The notes under the pieces: model-generated
What the model was told of the DNA's origin: nothing
Seen by the model: the letters and a program-made list of their open reading frames with translations, nothing else
Databases searched by the model: none
Program-made: the position numbers and the translations under genes
Assembly: GCA_946183385.1 (NCBI GenBank)
Contig: CAMHBN010000140.1
Coordinates: forward strand, 1-5,612
DNA length: 5,612 bases
Direction of reading: 5' to 3'
DNA from: an uncultured Ruminococcus sp.
Lineage (GTDB): Bacteria; Bacillota; Clostridia; Oscillospirales; Ruminococcaceae
Shown: positions 1 to 5,422 of the stretch, one piece after another
How the letters are laid out: every line of letters starts with the position of its first letter
Position numbering within the stretch: position 1 is the first letter of the stretch

Positions 1-33
1 AATGCCTTTTAAAAGCTATATAAAGGCATTTTT
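1..33 (+). terminator. Terminator-like hairpin upstream of dnaA
   Basis: A perfect 9-bp inverted repeat, AATGCCTTT at 1-9 and AAAGGCATT at 22-30, encloses a 12-base loop. A short T run (29-33) follows on the + strand. This is the form of a rho-independent terminator for a + strand transcript arriving from the left. The gene it would serve lies outside the window. The stem begins at base 1, so I cannot see whether an A-rich flank would make it bidirectional. It may instead only insulate dnaA from upstream transcription. The stem is AT-rich and the T run is short, so efficiency may be modest. Confidence 0.6.
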
Positions 34-60
34 GAGTTGTTGAGCAGACATTAATAATAT
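32..60 (+). promoter_or_regulatory. Candidate sigma-A promoter of dnaA
   Basis: TTGAGT (32-37) and TAATAT (55-60) match the -35 and -10 consensus at 4 of 6 positions each and are separated by the ideal 17 bases. Initiation would fall near base 67, about 43 bases before the dnaA start codon. The -35 overlaps the T run of the terminator hairpin, so termination and re-initiation would be packed together. A GTTGAG at 39-44 inside the spacer resembles the GTTGAA motif repeated in the origin and could be a weak DnaA autoregulation site. That last point is speculative. Confidence 0.5.
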
Positions 61-61
61 A

Positions 62-80
62 GGGGAGTATGGTCTTCCCC
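62..80 (+). other. Short hairpin in dnaA leader
   Basis: GGGGA (62-66) can pair with TCCCC (76-80) around a 9-base loop, followed by an AT-rich stretch (81-93) with a run of five T. It sits at or just after the expected transcription start and before the GGAGG ribosome binding site (98-102). It could be a weak attenuator or simply a 5' stabilising stem. With only five base pairs, chance is a real possibility. Confidence 0.25.
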
Positions 81-109
81 GATTTTTATTTTCATACGGA
101 GGTTTGTTT

Positions 110-1483
110 ATGAACTCTTTCGAGGAAGTTTTTGAAAACATCAAGCAATACTGCCGCGATAACGATAAAATTCCCGCTATCGCCATGAAAACCTGGATAG
201 ATCCCCTCAAGACCGTCAGCTTCGACGGCAAGGACGCTGTTTTCAGCGTGGATACCGAATTTCAGAGAAATATCGTCATCACTACCTATATCTCCGTGCT
301 CAGTGAGGCTTTCCTCAATGTGCTCGGTCTCAATGTCAATATCATCATCAATGTTGAATCCGATGAGCCCGATATAAGCGGAAAGATCCCCACAGACGCA
401 GAGCTCGAGAAGAAGAACGCTGAGCTTGAGAAGTCCTATAAATTCGCCAATTATGACTATACCTTCGATACCTTCATCGAGGGTCCGTCGAACAGCTTCG
501 CGCTCGCGTGCAGCAAATCCGTTGCCAAGAACTGCGGCGAAAGGGAGATTTCAGGCTATAATCCGCTGTTTATCTACGGTCCGTCGGGTATGGGCAAGAC
601 CCACCTCATCACCGCTATCGCAAATGAGGTCAGAAAGAACCACCCGAATTTCAACATCGTCTACGTGACAAGTGAGACCTTCGGCAACGACCTCATCTCC
701 GCGATAAAGAACAACCTCATCTCCGATTTTCAGGAGAAGTACCGCAATGCCGATATCCTCCTCATCGACGATATCCAGTTCTTTGCGGGCAAGGAGCGTA
801 TGCAGGAGGAGTTCTTCCACACCTTCTACAAGCTACATCAGGAGGGCAAGCAGATAGTCATCACCTCGGACAAGCCTCCGAAGGAACTCATCACCCTCGA
901 ATCAAGGCTGCGCACCCGCTTTGAGGGCGGTCTTATCGCTGATATCTCCGCTCCCGACTACGAGACAAGGCTCGCTATCATCAACCGCAAGAGCGAGCTC
1001 CTCGATATGAAGATGCCCGCTGAGGTGTCGGAGTTCATGGCTAACCGCCTGAAGTCCAATATCCGTCAGCTTGAGGGCGCTGTTATACGCCTGAAGGCTC
1101 TCAATCACTTCGCGGGAAGCCCCATCACTATCTCGATGGCTCAGAGCGTTATCCGCGACGTACTTACAGATGAACAGCCTATACCGATAACTGTTGAAAA
1201 GATAATCTCCGAGGTATCGACCGTCTATGGCGTGTCGCCCGAGGATCTGCGCTCGAACAAGCGCTCGCAGCAGGTGTCCATCGCGCGTAAGGTGGCAATA
1301 TACGTGGTGAGAGAGATAACTCAGATGCCGCTCGCTGCCATCGGTACGGAGTTCGGCGGACGTGACCACTCTACCATCGTTTACTCGGTCAATAACGTTA
1401 CGGATGCGATACAAAAGGATCAGAACCTCAGCAACCTCGTAAACGATATCATCAAGAATATCAGGGATAAGAGCAAGTCTTAA
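110..1483 (+). CDS. dnaA: Chromosomal replication initiator protein DnaA
   Basis: This is the cytoplasmic AAA+ ATPase that binds DnaA boxes, opens oriC and helps load the replicative helicase. The protein has 457 residues, typical for the family. Domain I spans about 1-85, followed by a short charged linker (about 86-112), so domain II is brief. The AAA+ core begins at TFDTF (118-122). It contains Walker A GPSGMGKT (157-164), Walker B ILLIDD (216-221), an arginine-finger candidate R270 in RTRFEGGL, and the sensor-2 segment NIRQLEGAV (317-325). The C-terminal DNA-binding domain carries the DnaA signature GGRDHST (416-422). ATG at 110 is chosen because GGAGG at 98-102 lies 7 bases upstream; a TTG at 104 is in frame but too close to that site. 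The stop codon is embedded in the first hairpin of the downstream repeat block. Identity is certain from the motifs and from dnaN and recF downstream. Confidence 0.98.
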   Translation: MNSFEEVFENIKQYCRDNDKIPAIAMKTWIDPLKTVSFDGKDAVFSVDTEFQRNIVITTYISVLSEAFLNVLGLNVNIIINVESDEPDISGKIPTDAELEKKNAELEKSYKFANYDYTFDTFIEGPSNSFALACSKSVAKNCGEREISGYNPLFIYGPSGMGKTHLITAIANEVRKNHPNFNIVYVTSETFGNDLISAIKNNLISDFQEKYRNADILLIDDIQFFAGKERMQEEFFHTFYKLHQEGKQIVITSDKPPKELITLESRLRTRFEGGLIADISAPDYETRLAIINRKSELLDMKMPAEVSEFMANRLKSNIRQLEGAVIRLKALNHFAGSPITISMAQSVIRDVLTDEQPIPITVEKIISEVSTVYGVSPEDLRSNKRSQQVSIARKVAIYVVREITQMPLAAIGTEFGGRDHSTIVYSVNNVTDAIQKDQNLSNLVNDIIKNIRDKSKS

Positions 1484-1572
1484 AGGGCTCTGCCCTTTAC
1501 CCGCCAAAGGCTCTGCCTTTGGAATCCGCTGGGACGCTGTCCCAGACCCTGCAGGGGAACACAGTTCCCCTG
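1481..1572. repeat. Block of four tandem tri-loop hairpins
   Basis: Four perfect inverted repeats follow one another, each with a 3-base loop. H1 is 1481-1488/1492-1499 (8 bp, loop TCT). H2 is 1504-1511/1515-1522 (8 bp, loop TCT). H3 is 1529-1535/1539-1545 (7 bp, loop GCT). H4 is 1552-1560/1564-1572 (9 bp, loop ACA). The core of H2 equals H1 with one G and its paired C removed, which preserves pairing. H1 includes the dnaA stop codon. No T run follows any stem, so this is not a classical intrinsic terminator, although it could slow polymerase or protect the dnaA mRNA 3' end. I have a general impression of similar text as a dispersed element in Ruminococcus-type genomes, but cannot confirm it here. 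Confidence 0.85.
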
Positions 1573-1659
1573 ACCCAAAACTACGTTGCCGCTCGCAAGC
1601 TCGCTTACTCTGTACAAAAGACATAGTCTGCTTTCGGCGGGAAGCAATCATTGTGATTG
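1573..1659. other. Non-coding stretch between hairpin block and origin
   Basis: No credible gene is visible here. The segment may be the tail of the hairpin-block element. It contains two more small tri-loop inverted repeats: AGAC/GTCT (1619-1622/1626-1629, loop ATA) and CAATCA/TGATTG (1645-1650/1654-1659, loop TTG). Where the repeat element ends and the origin begins cannot be decided from this single copy. Confidence 0.4.
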
Positions 1660-1781
1660 AACAGATTTTTACAGGTTGGAAAAGTTGAAAAGATGAGTTT
1701 CAACTGCTTATTTAACATTATGTTGAAAACTTTACATGGACAAGTCCGTCATTTTTGGGCGGTCGGACAACGCTTTCAACC

Positions 1782-1790
1782 TTATCGACA
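1782..1790 (+). promoter_or_regulatory. DnaA box, one mismatch (TTATCGACA)
   Basis: This matches the TTATCCACA consensus at 8 of 9 positions. It lies within the motif array, immediately after a TTCAAC copy (1775-1780) and 65 bases start-to-start before the perfect box. Confidence 0.6.
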
Positions 1791-1846
1791 GACAAGCTTC
1801 AACCGTCAACTTTCTGTTGAAGTGAAAAATCATATCACTGTCTGTA

Positions 1847-1855
1847 TTATCCACA
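1847..1855 (+). promoter_or_regulatory. Perfect consensus DnaA box (TTATCCACA)
   Basis: An exact match to the high-affinity DnaA box on the + strand, about midway between dnaA and dnaN. It is the only perfect copy I find in the window and the strongest single marker of the origin. Confidence 0.9.
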
Positions 1856-2013
1856 GAATTGTTCACTTTTCTTCAACTTCAACTCAACCGATTTCGACTT
1901 GTTCAACAGGAAAATATTATGACAAAAAGGTTTCCACGTGAGTCCGAAATCTGACAACAGCCGGGTGTGGAGGGGAATATGAAGATATATCAGGGACAGG
2001 CAGGAATATAAAC

Positions 2014-2044
2014 ATTTCCACTGCCCCTACTAATACTACTATGA
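2014..2044 (+). promoter_or_regulatory. Basal unwinding system-like site: box, GC cluster, DnaA-trios
   Basis: A degenerate DnaA box ATTTCCACT (2014-2022, 6 of 9) is followed directly by GCCCC (2023-2027). Triplets in register then follow: CTA CTA ATA CTA CTA (2027-2041). On the complementary strand, read 3' to 5', these are GAT GAT TAT GAT GAT, which fits the DnaA-trio pattern described for Bacillus subtilis with one off-pattern triplet. The order of elements and the position just upstream of an AT-rich segment also agree with that system. Function is inferred. Confidence 0.6.
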
Positions 2045-2072
2045 ATCTATATATATCATATCTTATCTTTCT
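2042..2072. other. Candidate DNA unwinding element
   Basis: This AT-rich segment contains the alternating run TATATATAT around 2048-2056. It lies directly after the trio-like repeat and before the dnaN leader, which is where duplex opening would start if the trio reading is correct. The assignment rests on composition and position only. Confidence 0.5.
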
Positions 2073-2122
2073 GTGATGCGGAAGGGTGAGATGTGGTATT
2101 GTTACACGGAGGTAATTTATAT

Positions 2123-3226
2123 ATGAGGTTTATTTGTGACAGGGATTCTCTCAGTGAGGCTATCAGCAACGTTTCGCGCGCTGTGCCCCAGAAGTCCACT
2201 ATTCAGGCTCTCGAGGGCATCAGGGTGAAGGTTTCGCCCAATACCGTGGAGCTTACGGGCTATAATCTCGAAATGGGCATCAGGACTACTATCATCGCAA
2301 ATACTTCCGATAATTACGAGTTCGTCGTGAATACGAGGCTTTTCAGCGAGTTCGTAAGGAAAATGCCAGGCGATGAGGTGACTGTCGAGGTCGATACCAA
2401 CAATGTGATAAATATTTCGTCTGATGCTACGGAGTGCAGCTTCTCGGGCATAGCTGCCGATGAGTACCCCGACCTCCCCGTTGTTGATAACCAGAGGAGC
2501 TTCGCGGTAAAGGCTACGACTCTGCGCTCTATGATCAATATGACGAGCTATGCGGCGTCCCTCAATGAGAGCAAGCCCATACTCACCGGCGAGCTGTTCG
2601 ACATCGAGGGCGGCAGCTTCAACCTCGTGGCGATAGACGGCTTCCGTCTCGCGATAAGGTGTGAGCTCACCGACAGCAAGGAGGATTACCACTTCGTTGT
2701 GCCGAAGAAAGCGCTGCAGGAGGTATCTACCCTCATCAAGGACGACGACGACAAGAACTGCACCGTCTGCGTGAACGACAGACACATAATCTTCGAGGTT
2801 AATAATGTCTTCGTTATCTCGCGTCTGCTTGAAGGCGCTTTCCACAATTACAAGCTCAGTATCCCTACAAGCTACAAGACCGAGGTCATCGTCAGCAAGA
2901 AGGATTTCGTGACCAGCCTCGAGCGCTGCTCGCTCATCATCGACGACAAGAACAAGTCGCCGATACGCTGTGAGGTCGAGAACGGCGTTATAAAGATAAG
3001 CTGCCGCACAAGCATAGGCAGGGTAAACGATGCTATCTCCGCCGATATTTCGGGAGAGACCGTGACTATCGGCTTCAATAACAAGCTCATTCTTGAGGCT
3101 CTCCGTGCCGCAGAGGGCGACAAGGTGAGAGTCCGTTTCAACGGTGCAATGAAGGTCATAGAGATACTCCCGCTCGAGGGCGAGAGCTATATCTTCCTCA
3201 TTATGCCGATCCAGCTCAGGAATTGA
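2123..3226 (+). CDS. dnaN: DNA polymerase III beta subunit (sliding clamp) DnaN
   Basis: This is the ring-shaped processivity clamp that tethers the replicative polymerase and other partners to DNA in the cytoplasm. It has 367 residues, the usual length for three repeated clamp domains. Recognisable segments are DEYPDLP (113-119), IDGFRLA (171-177), RLLEGAFHNY (234-243, where relatives usually have RLIEGxFPNY) and the C-terminal MPIQLRN (361-367), which contributes to the partner-binding pocket region. ATG at 2123 is preferred: GGAGG at 2108-2112 lies 10 bases upstream, and the N-terminus MRFICDRDSL matches the family start. An in-frame GTG at 2093 lies upstream of that ribosome binding site and would add ten unrelated residues. 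It may be transcribed from dnaA read-through or from a promoter in the origin that I could not identify with confidence. Confidence 0.98.
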   Translation: MRFICDRDSLSEAISNVSRAVPQKSTIQALEGIRVKVSPNTVELTGYNLEMGIRTTIIANTSDNYEFVVNTRLFSEFVRKMPGDEVTVEVDTNNVINISSDATECSFSGIAADEYPDLPVVDNQRSFAVKATTLRSMINMTSYAASLNESKPILTGELFDIEGGSFNLVAIDGFRLAIRCELTDSKEDYHFVVPKKALQEVSTLIKDDDDKNCTVCVNDRHIIFEVNNVFVISRLLEGAFHNYKLSIPTSYKTEVIVSKKDFVTSLERCSLIIDDKNKSPIRCEVENGVIKISCRTSIGRVNDAISADISGETVTIGFNNKLILEALRAAEGDKVRVRFNGAMKVIEILPLEGESYIFLIMPIQLRN

Positions 3227-3245
3227 GATATTAGCCATTTTTTTC

Positions 3246-3271
3246 GGAACGCCGAGGGCGGCGTTCCCTAC
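3246..3271 (-). repeat. REP-like hairpin with GTAG foot
   Basis: GGAACGCC (3246-3253) and GGCGTTCC (3260-3267) form a perfect 8-bp GC-rich stem with a 6-base loop. Read on the - strand, the stem is immediately preceded by GTAG (complement of CTAC, 3268-3271), the tetranucleotide that marks REP elements recognised by REP-associated tyrosine transposases. A T run (3238-3244) precedes rather than follows the stem on the + strand, and none follows on the - strand, so it is not a normal terminator. It fills most of the dnaN-yaaA gap and may influence processing of a dnaN-yaaA-recF transcript. Confidence 0.7.
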
Positions 3272-3289
3272 ACATGAAAGGAAGAAACA

Positions 3290-3502
3290 ATGGCGGAAGA
3301 AATAAAAATCAGTACCGAATTTATCAAGCTCGACGCGCTTCTCAAATTCGCTTCCCTCGTCGGTTCGGGCGGTGAGGCGAAAATGCTCATTCAGAACGGT
3401 AAGGTCCTCGTAAACGGCGAGGTCTGCACCATGAGGGGCAAGAAAATAAGAAGCGGCGACGTCGTGAAGCTTGAAGGCGGCGGCGAGGTAAAGGTAGTTT
3501 GA
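3290..3502 (+). CDS. yaaA: S4-domain RNA-binding protein YaaA
   Basis: A 70-residue protein consisting of little more than an S4 RNA-binding domain. The core reads [21 protein letters not shown] followed by [21 protein letters not shown], the usual S4 pattern of an alpha-helical pair and a short beta turn with basic residues (about 14-60). It belongs to the YaaA/YlmH-like S4 group encoded between dnaN and recF in many Firmicutes. Its target is not established; a role with ribosomal or structured RNA is likely from the fold. The start ATG has AAAGGAAG (3277-3284) close upstream. The stop TGA overlaps the recF start by four bases (3499-3502), which implies coupled translation. The name is based on domain and position. 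Confidence 0.92.
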   Translation: MAEEIKISTEFIKLDALLKFASLVGSGGEAKMLIQNGKVLVNGEVCTMRGKKIRSGDVVKLEGGGEVKVV

Positions 3503-4647
3503 TAATCACCTGCGCCGAAATCGACGGCTTCAAGAATCTCGAGGGCGTGTTCTTCGAGCCCGACCCTGAATATAACATCATCGTCGGTCCGAACGCTCAG
3601 GGCAAGACCAATCTGCTCGAGGCGATGTGGATACTCTCGGGCTGCAAGAGCTTCCGAGGCTCGAAGGAAAAGGATTATATATGCCTGACGGGCAGCAGGA
3701 TGTCCGCTAAGCTGAAAATACGGGACAGTGTTCGCGAGCAGAAAATAGAGTTTGAGATGTCGCGCAGTCAGACCTCGCCCAAGCAGATAACGCTCAACGG
3801 CGTGAAGCAGAAGGGCGCGAGGGCGCTGTTCGACGTGTTCAAGTGTATTGCATTCATTCCCGACGACGTCGATATCATCAAGGGCTCGCCCGAAAAAAGG
3901 CGGAGCTTCATCGACATGGCGGCTTCGCAGCTGAATCCCGTGTCTGTCGTGCACATCAACAAGCACAATGCCATTATGAACCAGCGAAATGCGCTCCTCA
4001 AAGGCATAATGCAGGGCTCTACCGACCGCGGTATCCTCGATATATGGGACAGGCAGGCGGCTCGCGAGGGTGCTGTCATCTCTTATATGCGAAATGAGTA
4101 CGTGGCGAAGATAAACTCGATATGCGGCGAGCTCTACCGCACCATTTCGGGCGGCGAGGAGGTACTTGAGCTCGAATACCGGTCGAATGTGTACCGCAGC
4201 GAGGATATGGAGCGTCCGTGCGATGAGCAGGCTGTCGAGCAGTATTACCGCAAGCTCCGCGAGACCGAGGAGTACGATATCCGCACGGGCTCGACCCATT
4301 CGGGCGTCAACCGCGACGAGATATCCATAAAGATAAACGGCGTCAGTGCGAGAGATTACGGCTCGCAGGGACAGATAAAAAGCGCGGCTCTCGTTATGAA
4401 GCTCGCGCAGGCTGAAATTTTCATGAAGCGCTCAAAGGAGCCGCCCGTCATCTTCCTCGACGACGTTATGGGCGAGCTCGACGAGAGGCGTCAGCGCTTC
4501 ATCTTCGATATGATAAAGGGTATGCAGGTGTTTCTGACAACTCCCAACGAGGGGGCTCTGCTCCCCGAGATAAAGGGGAAGATTATGCGTATCAGCGGAG
4601 GCAGGCTCATTGATGAAAAGGACGGTATATCTTCACATCGGGAATAA
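3499..4647 (+). CDS. recF: DNA replication and repair protein RecF
   Basis: An SMC-like ATP-binding protein that works with RecO and RecR to load RecA at single-stranded gaps. It has 382 residues, slightly longer than the usual 360-370. Visible motifs are Walker A GPNAQGKT (30-37), the [11 protein letters not shown] segment (130-140), the ABC signature region YGSQGQIKS (287-295), and Walker B with D-loop, [13 protein letters not shown] (317-329). The start is a TTG overlapping the yaaA stop (TTGA). The next in-frame ATG would remove Walker A, so TTG is the only sensible choice. GAGG (3485-3488) and AAGG (3491-3494) lie within yaaA just upstream and could act as the ribosome binding site. Its 3' end overlaps remB by 35 bases. 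The unusual start and tight overlap suggest its level is tied to translation of yaaA. Confidence 0.97.
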   Translation: MIITCAEIDGFKNLEGVFFEPDPEYNIIVGPNAQGKTNLLEAMWILSGCKSFRGSKEKDYICLTGSRMSAKLKIRDSVREQKIEFEMSRSQTSPKQITLNGVKQKGARALFDVFKCIAFIPDDVDIIKGSPEKRRSFIDMAASQLNPVSVVHINKHNAIMNQRNALLKGIMQGSTDRGILDIWDRQAAREGAVISYMRNEYVAKINSICGELYRTISGGEEVLELEYRSNVYRSEDMERPCDEQAVEQYYRKLRETEEYDIRTGSTHSGVNRDEISIKINGVSARDYGSQGQIKSAALVMKLAQAEIFMKRSKEPPVIFLDDVMGELDERRQRFIFDMIKGMQVFLTTPNEGALLPEIKGKIMRISGGRLIDEKDGISSHRE

Positions 4648-4885
4648 CTACTCCGTGGACGTGCGCGATATCGTCGGTATCTTCGATATGGATAATACCA
4701 CGGTGTCGGGCTTCACGAACAGGCTCCTCGAAAGAGCCGAGAAGAACCGCGAAGTATTCTACGCGACGTATGAGCTCCCGAAAAGCTTCATCATCACCGC
4801 CAAAAACGGCAGGAACAGGGTATATGTCTCGCAGCTTGCCGCAAGTACGCTGAAAAAAAGGCTTAATGAAGGGGGAGGGCTCTGA
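4613..4885 (+). CDS. remB: Extracellular matrix regulator RemB (YaaB, DUF370)
   Basis: A 90-residue protein resembling Bacillus subtilis YaaB/RemB. The N-terminal pattern [21 protein letters not shown] corresponds to the conserved start of the family, and the C-terminal part has PKSFIITAKNG and LAASTLKKR, also conserved. In Bacillus, RemB and its paralogue RemA activate biofilm matrix genes; the RemA family binds DNA. Whether that role holds in this organism is unknown. The gene starts inside recF (35-base overlap). GGAGG at 4597-4601 is 11 bases before ATG 4613 and 8 bases before an in-frame TTG at 4610, so initiation at TTG, adding one residue, is also possible. The stop TGA overlaps the next gene's ATG by one base. 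The position directly after recF is typical for the family. Confidence 0.88.
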   Translation: MKRTVYLHIGNNYSVDVRDIVGIFDMDNTTVSGFTNRLLERAEKNREVFYATYELPKSFIITAKNGRNRVYVSQLAASTLKKRLNEGGGL

Positions 4886-5415
4886 TGAATAATGTATCAA
4901 TGAATGAAAATACAGACGCAAACAGCCCTGAAAAGAAAAAGAAGAAAAAATTTAGCAACGTTTTGATCGTGGCTTTTGTTACCTCTTGTTGTGTTTTTTT
5001 GCTTATGTTTTTTATGTATAAGACCTTTGTGCCTATTTCATGGTCAAGATTCAATGACAAGAGAATTGAATACATCGAAGACACGCTAAAGCTTGACCTC
5101 GATAATGTAGAGCCTCTGTCTTACCGTCACATCACAGCTCAGGACCATATCGCGGATTTTGATTTCAAGGTCGGTGACTATAAGTCCTTAATGGAAAATG
5201 ATTTCCACGGAGGGGCTATCACCAGATGTACAGAGGAAGATGATAAAAGCAGTGCGGAGTATGTGTGCTGGGTGGAGGATATGTCTGACGTCTACAGCAA
5301 GTGCTTTGAGGTTAAATTTACCAAGGTTGATGACGGCTATAAGGCTCATCTGTATTGTTACAGAAATGTAGGGGCTAAGTCAAAATATTACAAGGAGACG
5401 ACCGCTTCGCAATAA
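4885..5415 (+). CDS. Single-pass membrane protein of unknown function
   Basis: I do not recognise this 176-residue protein. It has a polar N-terminus (1-16), six consecutive lysines (17-22) and one hydrophobic segment (about 24-45, rich in F, V, L with two adjacent cysteines at 35-36). A mixed polar region (46-176) follows, with cysteines at 115, 128, 140 and 158. The lysines predict a cytoplasmic N-terminus with the rest outside, as a membrane-anchored extracytoplasmic domain. The four outer cysteines could form disulfides. There is no lipobox or cleavable signal. The start ATG shares one base with the remB stop, after a very purine-rich site (GGGGGAGGG, 4871-4879). Codon use differs from its neighbours: 9 of 12 Phe codons are TTT, against 2 of 14 in recF. 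This suggests later acquisition or weaker expression selection. It occupies a position where gyrB is common. Confidence 0.8.
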   Translation: MNNVSMNENTDANSPEKKKKKKFSNVLIVAFVTSCCVFLLMFFMYKTFVPISWSRFNDKRIEYIEDTLKLDLDNVEPLSYRHITAQDHIADFDFKVGDYKSLMENDFHGGAITRCTEEDDKSSAEYVCWVEDMSDVYSKCFEVKFTKVDDGYKAHLYCYRNVGAKSKYYKETTASQ

Positions 5416-5422
5416 TGCGTTT

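Larger units (their letters stand above)
1684..1907. repeat. Array of TTCAAC motifs, probable divergent DnaA boxes
   Basis: TTCAAC occurs on the + strand at 1699-1704, 1775-1780, 1798-1803, 1872-1877, 1878-1883 and 1902-1907. It occurs on the - strand (as GTTGAA) at 1684-1689, 1722-1727 and 1816-1821. Nine exact copies in 224 bases far exceeds the roughly 0.1 expected by chance. Several extend to TTTTCAAC or TTCAACA, which differ from TTATCCACA at two positions. I infer low-affinity DnaA sites; binding is not shown by sequence alone. Confidence 0.6.
1640..2122. other. oriC: Replication origin oriC (dnaA-dnaN intergenic)
   Basis: The dnaA-dnaN interval is the usual Firmicutes origin location. 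It holds a perfect DnaA box (1847-1855), a one-mismatch box (1782-1790), a dense array of TTCAAC/GTTGAA motifs (1684-1907), and two weaker TTTCCAC sites (1931-1937 and 2015-2021). At the dnaN side there is a trio-like repeat with an adjoining AT-rich segment (2014-2072). The stretch also has several inverted repeats made of the same motif: AGTTGAAA/TTTCAACT (1683-1690/1698-1705) and CTTCAAC/GTTGAAG (1797-1803/1816-1822). No convincing protein gene is present. The dnaN ribosome binding site GGAGG is at 2108-2112. Boundaries are approximate. Confidence 0.85.

Noticed and set aside
1481..1572. CRISPR array interpretation of the repeated hairpins
   Set aside because: The units are adjacent palindromes of differing sequence without spacers, and no cas gene is in the window.
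902..1651. Long minus-strand open frame opposite the dnaA 3' half
   Set aside because: It runs antisense to dnaA and through the hairpin block. The protein resembles no family, and such frames are expected opposite C-ending codon-biased genes.
1891..1898. Possible Spo0A box (TTCGAC-like) in the origin
   Set aside because: The match is incomplete and a single short hit in a TTCAAC-rich region is likely to be chance.
1657..1941. Open frame of 94 codons in the dnaA-dnaN interval
   Set aside because: It covers the DnaA box and TTCAAC array, has no ribosome binding site or recognisable domain, and its composition follows the repeats. It is a chance frame through oriC.
2093..2122. GTG start for dnaN, ten codons upstream of ATG 2123
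   Set aside because: It lies upstream of the strong GGAGG at 2108-2112, which would then be inside the coding sequence, and the extra residues do not fit the family N-terminus.
2117..3238. Minus-strand open frame opposite all of dnaN
   Set aside because: It mirrors the codon bias of dnaN, which is unmistakable on the + strand. No start signals or domains are seen.
3238..3267. Intrinsic terminator after dnaN
   Set aside because: The T run precedes the stem on the + strand and no T run follows the stem on either strand. The REP-like reading with the GTAG foot fits better.
3391..4299. Minus-strand open frame opposite yaaA and recF
   Set aside because: It is a shadow of recF with no recognisable motif or ribosome binding site.
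4930..4953. A-rich lysine tract as a programmed frameshift site
   Set aside because: The bases encode six lysines in the zero frame without a proper slippery heptamer plus stimulator, and the frame continues sensibly into the membrane helix.
5367..5375. TGTAGGGGC near the end of the membrane protein gene as a third REP foot
   Set aside because: The foot sequence is present, but no inverted repeat follows it, so it is probably coincidental.
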